A DNA stretch of 64,000 bases from an uncultured Opitutales bacterium (lineage in GTDB: Bacteria; Verrucomicrobiota; Verrucomicrobiia; Opitutales; Seribacteraceae). Where the stretch lies: the NCBI GenBank assembly GCA_943789375.1, contig CALSTX010000018.1, forward strand, positions 1 through 64,000, written 5' to 3'. Below are positions 27,144-38,434 of the stretch, in pieces. The position numbers and the translations under genes are program-made. Within the stretch, counting starts at the first letter, position 1. Each line of letters starts with the position of its first letter. Under the pieces are notes generated by a model. It was not told the origin of the DNA. It saw nothing but the letters and a program-made list of their open reading frames with translations, and made no database searches.

Positions 27144-29729
27144 TTACCGGTAAAGGAGTTGGGCTGTGACTTGGGCTTTTTTATCAGAAGCAAAACGGAC
27201 CCAATGAGCGGCAAAGCCTTCAGGGAATTTAAAAGTCGTCTTCTTTCCTGCTTTCAGATCAAATTTTTTGTATGGATGAAATCCTGTCCAGTGATCGATA
27301 TCTATCTCCGCGGTTATTTTACAATCCTTGTCTGCTTCAAGCACCAGGCTTTTTTGATCGTAACCAGTCATAAGGTAGGGATCGGAGGGTTCATTTGCCT
27401 GCACATCGGTGTTTTTCCACGGACCACCTACCCCAACCGGTTTACCGAAACTCCAAAGCTCATCAATTCCGCCGAACCAAAGAGATGTTTGCCCGTCTGG
27501 TGAATTAAATATGCGGTTAGAAGTGGAAGCATTTGGTTGTAGTCCTGCCAGTACCAGCAATCCATTCCATGTGGTAAAGTCTGAGATTTGCCTATTATGA
27601 GTGCTGATCGGACGCATTTTGGTATACAGGGGGGCTTGTCCCACAATCCAGAAAGGAACTTCGTAAAATGTGCCGTGAATATTGGCGAGCATTCTTTCTG
27701 ATTCAACTTCCCGGTGCATTCTGGGATGCCCAAAGGAAAAACTTTCACGGTAGGTATTAGGGCCTTTGGGTAATCTTAGCACCGTACGGTTTCCTTTCTG
27801 ACCCACAATCGAGCGGTTTTCTTTACTAATTAAAATGACCGATGCCTTATCTACAGAAAACTCCATTTTTGGAGTGAGGAATTTCCGTAGGGTTTGTTCG
27901 CACGCCTTAACATCCCAGCCTTTAAAGGCTGCAGGACTCATACACTCACTGGCAATAGGCTCGTTTTTCAAGCGATTGTATTTAAATGTGACATGATCAA
28001 ATTCATAAGCCTTACCATCCGAACTGAGGACCGAAAGGTGACGGTTATGAGCATTGGGAAAGAGAAAGGCTGCGGAAGGGTTGGGTTCGCTAGAATCTGC
28101 AATCGATTGAAATAGTTTATCTTCTTTAACAGAATTACCATAGCTATCATCCGAGAACTGAAAGGAAATAGATGCCTGGCAACTTTTATTGCTTATTACA
28201 CGAATCCATTGACCGGCAAAATCTCTGGGGAATATATGAGATGTATACCCATCCGACTTGATTTTTTTATATTCTTCAAATTTCCCGTTTCCCCGAAAGT
28301 CTGCCTCGAGAGAAAAAGTTACAGGTCTGTCCGAAACCAAGTGCACGATTTTTTGAGGAAAACCGTTGATGAGGAATGGATCGGACGGCCTCCCACTTTC
28401 GACTTGATCATTCATATAAATCGAACCTGCGGCGTTGCGAGGGCCCCACTTTTTTAGTTCCTCAAAATCTCCAAACCAGAGGTTGGATTGAGGCTGACCG
28501 ACCAAAGGATTCCCCTGAATGCTTGCTTCATCTGTGGCTAGTACCAATTGTCCATTCCAAAAGCAAAAGTCAGGAATGTATCGAATGTGGGAAGCGATCG
28601 GTTCAATACCTGAACAATTTTGGGCGGTAAAATCTTTGGGGAATTTAAAAAACATCCCATGCATATCCATTAGTAAATCCTTCTGTCCAATATCCCGAAT
28701 CCTTGGCCATTCTGTAAACCACCCGTGGGAAGCATCATTATTCAGGCATCCTTTGGGCAGAAGGAAGGTGGAAAATTTTCCGTTTTCCAAAACCTGCAAA
28801 CGTAAAGATCGTTTATCCCAACCAATGGCCCAGACTGGATCATTCTTTCCTTTTGCAGTCGGATGTACCCCTTCTGGTCCCGTTACTTCGGTATACTGTC
28901 TGCGTTCAATCACTTCCCACTTATCTCCATCATAAGTGGCAAGACAGCCCCGATCTTCGGAGTTTCTTTGGGTGTAGTCTTTCGATACCTGCCATAGATC
29001 TGGTTTATCCAAATGCCCACTCATAGCTTCACCGTTATTACTAACCACAACTTTTCCCTGGGATGTAAACCCACCCTTGCCGTGGTATCCGGGAATTGGG
29101 TCATGAAAGAGCTTTTTAAATGCAAGGGTATGAACATTTACTTCATAGAACATGTTTTCCATATCGTACAGGTATACAAAGTTTTCTGGATCTTTGAGAT
29201 GGCGCATAAATGCTGTGACCCGGGCCGGCATTTTGGCAGGACTGATACCCCGAACCTTACCTTTTTCGCTGATCGCATAGTGGCCAATAAACAATTGCTT
29301 GGATTCCTCATGGATCATACGGGCTGCCGGGGTTCCTCCCACACTTTCCGCATGAATGGTCATGGTCATATTCTTATCGATCGAATAAAGCTTATGGTCC
29401 GACCCCTCTGGCTTGTGGGGTGCATAAGTGATCATCCATAATTTATTGGCCCATGGAATGATTCCTCCAATTCCACATTCCTCATGCCCATCCTTAAAGA
29501 ACCGCCCATCTTTGCGGCTTTGCGAATAGGTGGTGAGGTGAGGGTAGATACCGGCAATCTTTCGGTTCCCCGCTATTTGCACTACTTCCTCTTTTCCTTG
29601 AATTTCGCCAAATATAATTTTAGCAGAACCAACTGAAGCAAAATTTACCTGTTCGGCTTTGCTGATTTGCTCAGGCTTTGCAAGTAAACCCAAACCTAGA
29701 ACAGGAAGTAGTAATAGAATAATTCTCAT
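27144..29729 (-). CDS. Secreted 861-residue protein with a long internal duplication, family not recognised
   Basis: A signal peptide (about 1-18) is followed by a beta-rich protein with no domain I can name. Two homologous blocks are clear. In copy 1 (about 350-532) DMHGMFFKFPKDF, IRYIPDFCFWNGQLVLATDE, SNLWFGDFEELKKWG, PSDPFLINGFPQKIVHL and FPRDFAGQWIRVISNK appear in the same order as in copy 2 (about 677-861): NIHGTFYEVPFWI, NRQISDFTTWNGLLVLAGLQ, TSLWFGGIDELWSFG, PSDPYLMTGYDQKSLVL and FPEGFAAHWVRFASDK. The upstream halves (GIIPWANKLWMITYAPH and a beta-propeller-like region) may form a third related part. It is probably a multi-bladed propeller or tandem sandwich binding a glycan, judging only from location between sulfatase genes. 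The frame is fully intact. Confidence 0.7.
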   Translation of the reverse strand: MRIILLLLPVLGLGLLAKPEQISKAEQVNFASVGSAKIIFGEIQGKEEVVQIAGNRKIAGIYPHLTTYSQSRKDGRFFKDGHEECGIGGIIPWANKLWMITYAPHKPEGSDHKLYSIDKNMTMTIHAESVGGTPAARMIHEESKQLFIGHYAISEKGKVRGISPAKMPARVTAFMRHLKDPENFVYLYDMENMFYEVNVHTLAFKKLFHDPIPGYHGKGGFTSQGKVVVSNNGEAMSGHLDKPDLWQVSKDYTQRNSEDRGCLATYDGDKWEVIERRQYTEVTGPEGVHPTAKGKNDPVWAIGWDKRSLRLQVLENGKFSTFLLPKGCLNNDASHGWFTEWPRIRDIGQKDLLMDMHGMFFKFPKDFTAQNCSGIEPIASHIRYIPDFCFWNGQLVLATDEASIQGNPLVGQPQSNLWFGDFEELKKWGPRNAAGSIYMNDQVESGRPSDPFLINGFPQKIVHLVSDRPVTFSLEADFRGNGKFEEYKKIKSDGYTSHIFPRDFAGQWIRVISNKSCQASISFQFSDDSYGNSVKEDKLFQSIADSSEPNPSAAFLFPNAHNRHLSVLSSDGKAYEFDHVTFKYNRLKNEPIASECMSPAAFKGWDVKACEQTLRKFLTPKMEFSVDKASVILISKENRSIVGQKGNRTVLRLPKGPNTYRESFSFGHPRMHREVESERMLANIHGTFYEVPFWIVGQAPLYTKMRPISTHNRQISDFTTWNGLLVLAGLQPNASTSNRIFNSPDGQTSLWFGGIDELWSFGKPVGVGGPWKNTDVQANEPSDPYLMTGYDQKSLVLEADKDCKITAEIDIDHWTGFHPYKKFDLKAGKKTTFKFPEGFAAHWVRFASDKKAQVTAQLLYR

Positions 29730-29838
29730 GTAGATTGGACTCCAACCGTAATCTTATTTTAACAAAAATTGAGATTATTTTTTACTGGGCTGCACAAAGC
29801 CTTGGGGTGCAATCGTCAGCTTTTTGTTTAGCTCGGAT

Positions 29839-32039
29839 TCATTCATCCCGCAGTCCTTTCACTTCGAGGTTTCCTTTCAAGTGCAAAGGTCTCTGTACAT
29901 GACTTCCTGTGGCATCCCTCCATGCAATTTGCAGGGCAATCTGACCATCTAGTTCCCCAATTGGATCACGGAGTGCCACCGTAATCTGTCCATTGATCGC
30001 GAGCCATATTCGGCATCCAACCGCCAGAATTTCATACTTGTTCCATTCTCCCTTCAGGTGTTACATTTTTGCCGTGGGTGTCCTTGCTCTTGGCCAGGAT
30101 CCGCCTGCCATGCTCGTGGTAAAGGGCACCCCACCACCCTTTGCCAATATCCGCCTGATAGCCCAATTGCATGACCGCTGGGTTCCCGTTTCGAACGGAA
30201 TTGGATACCCAGCGTTAGCCGCAAAGGGAACCTGCTTGACCCAAAGTGTGAGCTTAAAGTCCTGTACATTCTTTTCGTACCACAGAAATTGATTTCCAGG
30301 AACTTTCTTGCGCTCCATTTGGTTCCAACAATTAGCCCCGTTTTTAACCGTCCAATATGATCATATCCTCTGCCTTCCACCCGGCGAGGTCTTGTCCACG
30401 TTAAAGAATACCTCTTTCCCTTGAAGTAATCCATGACCCAAAGACAGGAAAAGGACAGAGGTCGTCAGGTAGTGAAACCTGCATAAAGTACCTAACCTGC
30501 CAAGACTCCACCTGGAGACTACTCCTGAAATGATAAGCTCCAGAGCTTTCGAGTAAATGGCTTCGAGTGCATTATCGGTATCATCGGTAAGCTTCACCTC
30601 CACCTGAAAGCCAAAACCAGCGGGCAAGGTCTGGAAAGATCTGAACTTGGCCGGGGTCATCTTGATTTGCTTTGGAAAACCCTTGGATGTAATCATAACT
30701 CTCTTTCACTCTCTGCCACGATTTACTCCATTTGTCGATCTTCCCGTTATTGGTGGTATCCACACCGCTACCCTGACTTCCACTTTCTCAACCCAAGGCC
30801 CAGGGCTTACATAATCGTTTGCAGTCTGAGTGATCAGGTAGAATTTCCCCTCCGCAAAGCCAATATCAGGGTCCGGGTGTCCTTGGCCTATTTCTCCACA
30901 AAACTCAAAAGGCTTATTGATATTGGGAGAAGTAAACCACGCCGTGCGTATTTTCTGATGGGCGGGATGATAATCTCCAAACAAATAGTATTGGCCCCCT
31001 ATGCTAATCGCCGCCCAATCCCCATAGGCATCCTGTTCTGGTTCGTGAATTTCATACTCGGCCACATTCGTGGGAAACCTCTTGGGGTCCTCTTTTGTCC
31101 AGTGGGGATGCTTGTACTGGTGCCTATCTTTCCGGTTGGCTTGGTCCGGTGATCAACAGCAGGTTGTTTAATCTTCAAAGGGGTGTACATGCCATTCGGG
31201 CTTACCGAGTGCCCCGCCAAGGGAGAGTCCCAAGAATGCTTACCCGCATTGATTGGGCTCCAATCTTCATAGATAATATGAAACTTTCCATCCAAATCCC
31301 GGATGACAGCACAGTCGGACCCATCGGAGGGATCTGCGAAAGCCAGCCCCATATTTTTACCCGGCTTTCCATCGGTCAGGTCATCGTCGATAAAAAGATG
31401 CGGGTCCTGATCGTTAGGGAAAGTCGTAATAGATGTAGGTTTTGCCCCCGACCTGTTCAGCCGTGGTGGTCCACCGGGCAAACTCCGGGGTAACCGGGCC
31501 ATGATGTACCCATGTCTTCATATCCCTGACTTTGCCACGCATGATAGCCTCCCAATCCCTTCTCTGAACCCCTCCCGGGGCATTGAACTGATTTTCGTCT
31601 GGGGTTGTTTTGAGAGGGATATCATATCCTTGAAGCTTTGCATCTTGTCGGCCTGAACTTTCCTGAGCTTTTTGCCCTCTTTTTGCTCTTACGGGTTTAT
31701 ACCTGCCGAACATCCAGTAGTCCTTCGGTCCCTTGACTAGAAAGACTGGAGCATCTCCCAATTGGATGGCCCCACTCCTGGAATTTCTTTCCAATTTTGC
31801 CAAGTCAGGAGATTGATCAGAATATTGATTGCAATGGCTTTTTTCTTTTTGAATTTCTTGAGCTTGGTTTTGAAGTGACCTGTTTTTTCTTTGGGAGAGA
31901 CCAAACCACCTTCAATTATAATTCCTTTGCTCGACTGAATATTCTTTTTCCAGCCCTCCTGACTATCTAATTTTCCAAGTCTCAGCGAAAAGGGAGATGC
32001 AAATAATACGGCTGTAAGGGTAGCGATATAGGTTTTCAT
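29839..32039 (-). pseudogene. Multiply frameshifted GH43-like beta-propeller / DUF1080 gene
   Basis: Homologous segments are spread over at least six frame changes between a plausible start (signal peptide MKTYIATLTAVLFASPFS at 32039) and a TGA at 29839. In order: a beta-sandwich-like N-terminus; a GH43/GH117-like five-bladed propeller with QLGDAPVFLVKGPKDYWMFG, TYIYYDFPNDQDPHLFIDDD, IRDLDGKFHIIYEDWSPIN, QDAYGDWAAISIGGQYYLFG and DPDIGFAEGKFYLITQTAND; then a C-terminal DUF1080 domain with QFLWYEKNVQDFKLTLW, NAGIQFRSK, a split GYQADIGKGWWG element and KYEILAVGCRIWLAINGQ. One junction (TTTCCC near 31415) is a homopolymer shift. A complete protein would have about 730 residues. It follows a broken sulfatase by 36 bases in the same direction, so the two would have formed an operon. 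Confidence 0.75.
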
Positions 32040-32074
32040 GATTAGTGCTTTAATTAATTTAGATCTTGAGGAAG

Positions 32075-33592
32075 TTAAACCCTGCCGGTAAGGAAAGATA
32101 CCTCCCGGTCATTGGACACTTTTTTACCGTAGTGCTCCTCCCGTTTTTGACTTCCTTTGTCGAGTAGGTCCAGAGTTCTTCACTTTGCCTTGTTCTTTGC
32201 CTTGCAGGTTTTTTCTCTCACCTTTGTCCTGCTTGAGGTTAAATAATTGCATCGGAGGAAGCCCTTGCTTGCTTTGCCTCACTTTCCTTTGGAGCACTCC
32301 AACCACCACTACCTGCAGAGAGGCAAAGTTTCCAGTCTCCCTGCCTGATAGAGAAGTGACCGCTTATCGAATGACTGATAGGGTCGAGCGTGTTGTTTCT
32401 TGCGCATTTCACCCTTAAAAGCTGGACCAGACTGAATGAATCCTCTCCCCCCTGATCTATTTTGGGTCTGCCCGGTGATCTCTCTCATGGTGTCATACAG
32501 ATCGGTTAGGCATGCGAGAGCCTTGGTCTTTTGCCCGGCCTTGACTTCCTTAGGCCAGCGGGCGATCAACGGAACCCGGTGACCACCTTCATAAATATCC
32601 GCCTTATGTCCACGGAACCCGCCACTTGGGTCATGCGCAAACTCGCTTAATTTTGTCGAAATTCCCTTCGGGAGAACAGCCATTATCACTGGTAAAAAAA
32701 CGAGGGTGTTTTCGTCCACTCCTGCTTCTTTGAGTGCTGCAAATAATTCACCCATATGTCCATCAACCTGCATCACGAAGTCAGCATAGGCATTCATCCT
32801 ACTAGCACCCTTATATGGGGGCACAGGAACAATTGGAGTATGAGGTGCCGGTAAAGGAAGATAGAGAAAAAATGGTTTTTTCTTTTCCGCCTGGGCTTTC
32901 ACATAGGCCACACTTTTTTTAAATAAGTGAGGAAGAACATCATCAATATGAAAATCTGGACCGATGGGTCCATTTCGGTACCAACCGTAGCGGTCTTCAG
33001 CTTTGGCAACGCCTTCCTTGCGATCGGGTTGAGCGGTGACCTTACCCGTATCGACCCAGACATAAGGAGGCATATCCAAGGACCCACAATGCCCATAGTA
33101 ATGGCTAAACCCATTAATATCCGGACCATTCTTCACTGGCTTAGAAAAATCAATGTTGTTCCATTTCTTTTCACTCTTATCTGCTTTTGCCCAATCCCAG
33201 CCTAGGTGCCATTTGCCGATCATTTGGGTGTGATACCCAGCTTCTTGAAGCACATGAGCAACAGTGGAGCGCCCAGCTGGAATCAAATGGTTACTCGTCC
33301 CGCTCAGAACCCCCCGGGCTAATCTTGACCTCCAATTATAACGGCCGGTGAGTACTCCATATCGAGTGGGCGTGCAAACTGCACTCGAAGAATGAGCATC
33401 CATAAAAGTAATTCCTTCATCCGCCATTTTTTGGAGATGCGGGGTCTTTATTTTACAATCTGGGTTGGTGGCTGAGATATCTCCAATGCCTAAATCATCG
33501 GCCAGAACAAAAATTACATTGGGCTTGGGGTGATGTTTTGCACCAAGGGAGCATGAAACAGTTGTTAAGGCTAAGAGAAGGATGATTTTCAT
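32075..33592 (-). pseudogene. Secreted S1-family sulfatase, frameshifted in the second half
   Basis: The first 300 residues are in one frame and look functional: signal peptide, NVIFVLADDLGIGDISATNPD, the formylglycine segment SSAVCTPTRYGVLTGRYNWRS with a canonical C-T-P-T-R, and [11 protein letters not shown]. Near 32690-32650 the expected FTSDNGCSPEGNFDK appears in another frame across a run of seven T, with the original frame resuming at SEFAHDPSGGFRGHKADIYEGGHRVP. Downstream of about 32480 the C-terminus is split again (MRKKQHARPY, GDWKLCLSAGSGGW, LPPMQLFNLKQDKGERKNL, KKVSND) and reaches a stop at 32075. At least five shifts are needed to rebuild it. The nearest intact paralogue in the window is at 42223-43710. 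Confidence 0.8.
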
Positions 33593-33704
33593 TTTTAATG
33601 TAGCTGGCCGTTAAAATCTTTTAGAAGAAACTAAGTACTCCAATATTTCCCTCTGGTAAACTTAAGTTTTCGGCAAATAGTATAATAATTTACGGGTCTT
33701 TACT

Positions 33705-36700
33705 TTAGCGTACCTTCATAACCCCACGCATTATAAAGTGGTGACCTGGGAAAGTGCATACATATTGATAGTCACCAGCCTTGGCTGGTGCTTTGAACTG
33801 GATAACTTCTTCGCCCTTGTGGTCAATCAATTTGCTCGCCCAGAGGATTTCCTTGCTCTGCGGCACAAAGGCGACATCGAACCCACCGGCTCCCAAATTA
33901 ATCGCGGCCTGGCCGACCTCATCCGCCTTGCCCGGATTGACCATCACCAAGTTGTGGGGCATGAAGTCAGGATTAGCGAAGATTAACTTGACCGCCTTGC
34001 CAGCCTGGACTGTAAATTCGGCGAGGTCGTATTTCATTTTCTCCGGAATGGTTCCGATACGAACGGTAGTTAATTTAGGTGTATCCGAGAGAACTCCGGA
34101 TTTCTCCATCACCTCGACATGCTCTTCCTCAATTTCCTCCACTCCCTTGGTGGGGTTTGCATTATACCAGTGGTGTTGAACAGTAAGTGCCGCAACCCGG
34201 GCGTGCGGATGGGGAGATTTAAGGAGCTGGTTTAGTAGGCGTCCATTCCGGTGGTTATGCTGCTGGTGCACCCAAAGAGCTTCGAGCAAATGGTGGGCAT
34301 GCTTCTTGTTCTTGGCATCAAATTGCTTCATCCATTCCTGGGTCGCTTTGATCACGCTGGAAGAATCACGCTCGCTCAACTCCACCCGGGTGCGATGGCG
34401 CACGCTGTCCACCGGATGCATCAAATTGGCAAGAAGCTTCTCGATAGGTTCTCCATCGATTTTAACCGCTTTTTGGAGTGGCTTCTTTTTGTAGGTGAAA
34501 CGGTAAATTCGTCCATGCTTTTCATCGCGATTGGGGTCCCTTACATTGTGCTGCATATGCCCGATGATTACATTCTGCCAATCAGACACATAGAGGGCTC
34601 CATCTTCTCCAAAAATCGCATCGGTCGGGCGGAAGTTCTTATCCCCGCTAAGCATAAAGCCAACTGACTCCTCTTGTACCTGGGAACCGCTGGCCAAATC
34701 CTTGATCACACTTAGTTTTTGTCCATGGGGAGTACCCCAAACTTCACCAAATTTTGATTTGGAAGTAATCTCTTTTCCATTCTCCCATCTGCCTGATTTT
34801 TTGCTTATCAAAAAGTCGCCATCCCGATGAAGCTTGTATTGTTTAACCCCAAGAAATCCGATGGTGTTGCAAATTAGGAAATCGCCCTGCATAGAATCAG
34901 GGAAGTTATCACTCGAGACAATCTCACATGCGGGTACTGGGCGTACTTCCTTGGCAAGCAGTGAACGCATTTTCCATGAATTCCCATGAGGGTAAACCTG
35001 ATAGGCACGCCCTCCCGTTCCATCAGTTGCGTAATGGTAGCCCCAGTAGTCAAACGCAATCCCATGAGGATTTGGGCTGTTACTACCATGAAAGGCGATG
35101 GTGTGCCTGCGTGGGTCAAAACGATACATCGCGGAGGCTGTTGTCTTAAGACTTGGCCCCCAAGGATGTTCATGGTTGTGCTGAAGAAAGACACCGCTTT
35201 GCCAATAAATTCCGCCATCAGGGCCGAAAATAAGGTTATTAGCGGAGTGGTGGGTATCCGATGTCCCTAGACCCTGCAAAATAACATATCGCTCATCTGC
35301 CTTATCATCTCCATCATTGTCTCTAAGAAAAAGAAGGTCAGGACCAGAAGTTACCAATACTCCTCCATTCCAGAACTCAAATCCTACAGGATTGTGAACC
35401 TTAGCAAATTCAATAACCCGGTCGGCTTTACCATCATTATTATCATCTGGCAAGATGACCAAAGCGTCATTCATCGGTTTCATAGGTTCCCACATTGGGT
35501 AAGTTGGCCAGACCGCAGCCCAAAGCCGACCCTTAGTGTCCACTTGCATTTGTACAGGATTAATCAACTCTGGGAACTGCTTTTCATCGGCAAATAAATT
35601 TACCTCAAAATCGTCGCGTACCGCCAAGCGGCTCAGACTTTCGACAGGACTCAAATACTTAGTGGATCCCTCTTTAATAGCGCTCGAGCTAATGCTACCG
35701 CCACCTACATTTGAAACCACCTTAACTGGTGCTGGCACATTGCTGTCATCAACCTTGCTCTTTATACCTTTAGTAATCCTCCAAATGTGCTGATCACGAT
35801 TGGCAGTCATTACATCAAACATTTTTAGTTCATGCTGTAACACCACCGAGTTGGCCTGATCATCCACAAAACGTAATTTAGAGCGACTCCCCCAAATGTC
35901 GTTGCCATCCGTCGCACGATAGCGATTAAACCAATGCCAGTTTTTATCAATCACTGCTTGGCGGAGAGTTTCCAGGGAAGCTTTTGCCTCCACCTCTTCT
36001 TTAAGAAGTGCCTTAGCGATGATCTCTGCAAGCAATCGGTTACCCTCCTCATTTAAGTGAGCCCCATTAATTGTTAGTGGTTGAGTAGTCTTTTGGAAAA
36101 GCGACAGGGTTGGATTGTAAAGGTCAACAAATTCAACTCCAGTAACTTTAGCGGCATCCTCGGTGATTTTTGTATAAAGTGCGAGATTCCTGTTTTGAAG
36201 TTTTCCACGAGGAAGGTTTCGGTCCTTTAAATCCTGAAAGGCGATCGGGCTAAACAAAATGATCCGTGGGAAGCTCTTCCCATTTGCTTTGGATCCGCGA
36301 ATGTTTTTAACAAATTTAATTAGTTCCTGTTTGTATCGGCTCGCACCTTTTTCGCCCTCAAAAGATTCATTATAACCAAACATGGCAAAGATCGCATCCG
36401 CTTTTACATGGCGAAGGTAATCATTCATTTCCAGAAACCCCTTACTACGGAGATAGCTATTAGGACGATCACCAGATAGGCTCATATTACGAAAGCTTAT
36501 CTCATTACCGGAAAGCTCGCTTTGCAGAAGGGTTTCAGTCCACCCATCATGTTGCATCCTGTCAGCCAACCCATTTCCAAGTATGGCAATCTTGTCTCCT
36601 TTTTTAAAAGCAAACGGAAGAATATCTTTGTAATCAGCAGGTACATTGACTTTGTATGGTACCGGCTTGTAAGCAACAGGCTCTGGTTTTCCGTCATAGA

Positions 36701-38225
36701 GGAAAAATTCGATTAATGTCCTAAACCTCAGAGTAAATTTGATTCGCTGGGCACCCTTGGTTTTCCCACTTTTATAAATTTGTTTACGATTGGCATCCAA
36801 TAATTGGATGGTAAATCCATCCAATCTCGATTCAAAGCCCTTCCTATTCCAAACTTCGACCTCATCGATTTTATACTCCTTACCTAGATCAATTTCCCAC
36901 CAAGGATTAACGGAACCAAATCCGTCGGTGTGAGTTTGCCCCCCTCTGTTAAAGTCTGGGCTTTTATTTCCATCAATGGCCCTTGAGGCAATCCCACCTG
37001 CACCCGTACTCGACTGTTTAGTCTTTCCCTGAGGAGCAATATTTTTCCCACCACTTATAATTTCCACTTCGTTCAAAGTAAGAACTTTATTATCCTTGGG
37101 GATTTCAATTCTTAGAAACCGGGCTCCCTTACGAATGTTTTGATTCTTTGCCGTGACTGACTGCACTTTTTTAACCACGGCACTAGGGTCTGCGGGAACT
37201 GGCCCACTTAAATCAGCATACATCGCAGGCTTTACCCCTTTTACCTCTCCCCTAACCTGAAATTTACTGGGATTAAATGACCCGACAAATTCGATCTTTG
37301 AATCAGACTTAATCTTGCCCTCCAAGCCCACCGACCAATAGATACCATTTAGAAGCAATCTTCTGTAGCCCGGATTTACTAAATCCATCGACGCTCCGTA
37401 AAGGGATGTAAACACCCTGCCCTTTTTTCCGTTCTTCGCGGTATAGGTACGGGTCCACTCACTTGCCATGGGTGGCTTCTGTGGATCATTTTTCCCATTC
37501 GGTTCCATCGACATGAGAGGTTGAGCCATGGTTAAAATATTCCAGTCTGGTTGTGCTTCAGCGTTATAACCCCCAGCCTTGACATGCACCTTGCTTACGC
37601 CTGTTAAAATTGGGTGATTCTTTTTTTCAGGAACCAAGTCAATGCGGGTGCTTTGGCGGTGATTTTGCCCGTAATGCCCCACCCAAGACTGGCCGAGGAT
37701 TTGCTCCCCAAATCCTCCCTTGTAGTTCTTTCCTGCAAACCGAAAGTCAAATTTTGCATACGGGTCATTTTGACGACCCTTGTCATATTTAAAGCCATGA
37801 GTAGAAGTTCGTAACCCAACCACTGGACCAGCCCGGTTCAGGTAGTCATCAATGTGCTTCATCTGAGCAGGAGGCAGGGCCAGAAAACGAGTAAACATGA
37901 TCAACCCGTCGGCCTTTCTTAAGGCCTCTAACCCTGGGATATTTGAAGCACCCGCCTCAATCTCACCCTTGGTATTCTGCCCAAATAACACAGTACAATC
38001 AAAGCCATGGTGCACCGACAAAATGCGGGCCAATGCAGGCAGCGTTTCCTCGGCACGGTATTCATGATCACTGGCAACAAACACCAACTTCTTATTTTGA
38101 ACTGGTGTTCCAGCTTTATAAATAAGCGGATTTGCCGCAGAAAAACTTACCCATAACACAAATCCAGTTACGATAAAAAAAAGGCGTGAAAATCGAGGGA
38201 GACGGGAGGATTGTTTTATGAACAT
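33705..38225 (-). CDS. ThuA / F5-8C / SGNH / PVC-type dehydrogenase / cupredoxin multidomain protein
   Basis: A secreted protein of 1506 residues in one intact frame. Domains in order: signal peptide (1-32); ThuA-like glutamine-amidotransferase-fold domain, about 45-305 ([28 protein letters not shown]); F5/8-type C (discoidin) carbohydrate-binding domain, about 375-510 ([40 protein letters not shown]); SGNH-hydrolase-like domain, about 540-745 ([37 protein letters not shown]); PVC-type dehydrogenase beta-propeller, about 855-1230 ([33 protein letters not shown]); HEAT-like helices; and an auracyanin-like cupredoxin, about 1370-1506, with ligands in MPHNLV and [14 protein letters not shown]. 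The SGNH block I has Gly in place of the nucleophile Ser (GNGLA), so that domain may be non-catalytic. There is no CxxCH motif. Probably a periplasmic sugar oxidoreductase with its own copper acceptor (inference). Confidence 0.88.
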   Translation of the reverse strand: MFIKQSSRLPRFSRLFFIVTGFVLWVSFSAANPLIYKAGTPVQNKKLVFVASDHEYRAEETLPALARILSVHHGFDCTVLFGQNTKGEIEAGASNIPGLEALRKADGLIMFTRFLALPPAQMKHIDDYLNRAGPVVGLRTSTHGFKYDKGRQNDPYAKFDFRFAGKNYKGGFGEQILGQSWVGHYGQNHRQSTRIDLVPEKKNHPILTGVSKVHVKAGGYNAEAQPDWNILTMAQPLMSMEPNGKNDPQKPPMASEWTRTYTAKNGKKGRVFTSLYGASMDLVNPGYRRLLLNGIYWSVGLEGKIKSDSKIEFVGSFNPSKFQVRGEVKGVKPAMYADLSGPVPADPSAVVKKVQSVTAKNQNIRKGARFLRIEIPKDNKVLTLNEVEIISGGKNIAPQGKTKQSSTGAGGIASRAIDGNKSPDFNRGGQTHTDGFGSVNPWWEIDLGKEYKIDEVEVWNRKGFESRLDGFTIQLLDANRKQIYKSGKTKGAQRIKFTLRFRTLIEFFLYDGKPEPVAYKPVPYKVNVPADYKDILPFAFKKGDKIAILGNGLADRMQHDGWTETLLQSELSGNEISFRNMSLSGDRPNSYLRSKGFLEMNDYLRHVKADAIFAMFGYNESFEGEKGASRYKQELIKFVKNIRGSKANGKSFPRIILFSPIAFQDLKDRNLPRGKLQNRNLALYTKITEDAAKVTGVEFVDLYNPTLSLFQKTTQPLTINGAHLNEEGNRLLAEIIAKALLKEEVEAKASLETLRQAVIDKNWHWFNRYRATDGNDIWGSRSKLRFVDDQANSVVLQHELKMFDVMTANRDQHIWRITKGIKSKVDDSNVPAPVKVVSNVGGGSISSSAIKEGSTKYLSPVESLSRLAVRDDFEVNLFADEKQFPELINPVQMQVDTKGRLWAAVWPTYPMWEPMKPMNDALVILPDDNNDGKADRVIEFAKVHNPVGFEFWNGGVLVTSGPDLLFLRDNDGDDKADERYVILQGLGTSDTHHSANNLIFGPDGGIYWQSGVFLQHNHEHPWGPSLKTTASAMYRFDPRRHTIAFHGSNSPNPHGIAFDYWGYHYATDGTGGRAYQVYPHGNSWKMRSLLAKEVRPVPACEIVSSDNFPDSMQGDFLICNTIGFLGVKQYKLHRDGDFLISKKSGRWENGKEITSKSKFGEVWGTPHGQKLSVIKDLASGSQVQEESVGFMLSGDKNFRPTDAIFGEDGALYVSDWQNVIIGHMQHNVRDPNRDEKHGRIYRFTYKKKPLQKAVKIDGEPIEKLLANLMHPVDSVRHRTRVELSERDSSSVIKATQEWMKQFDAKNKKHAHHLLEALWVHQQHNHRNGRLLNQLLKSPHPHARVAALTVQHHWYNANPTKGVEEIEEEHVEVMEKSGVLSDTPKLTTVRIGTIPEKMKYDLAEFTVQAGKAVKLIFANPDFMPHNLVMVNPGKADEVGQAAINLGAGGFDVAFVPQSKEILWASKLIDHKGEEVIQFKAPAKAGDYQYVCTFPGHHFIMRGVMKVR

Positions 38226-38434
38226 AAAAATGGTGAGATATTGTAAAAGGCAAAAAGAATAATATCCAAAGAGACATAAATTATGACAGTATCGAAACGA
38301 AAACCTGCTATATTAGTAAAAAGTTTAGACCCTAAAACCCTGACTAATCAATAACATTGGTTTTCCTGTAGACGGGGGATTACTTTACAAAAGTCACTTA
38401 AGAAAAGGCTAAGAATTAGAACTGCTGACATCGC

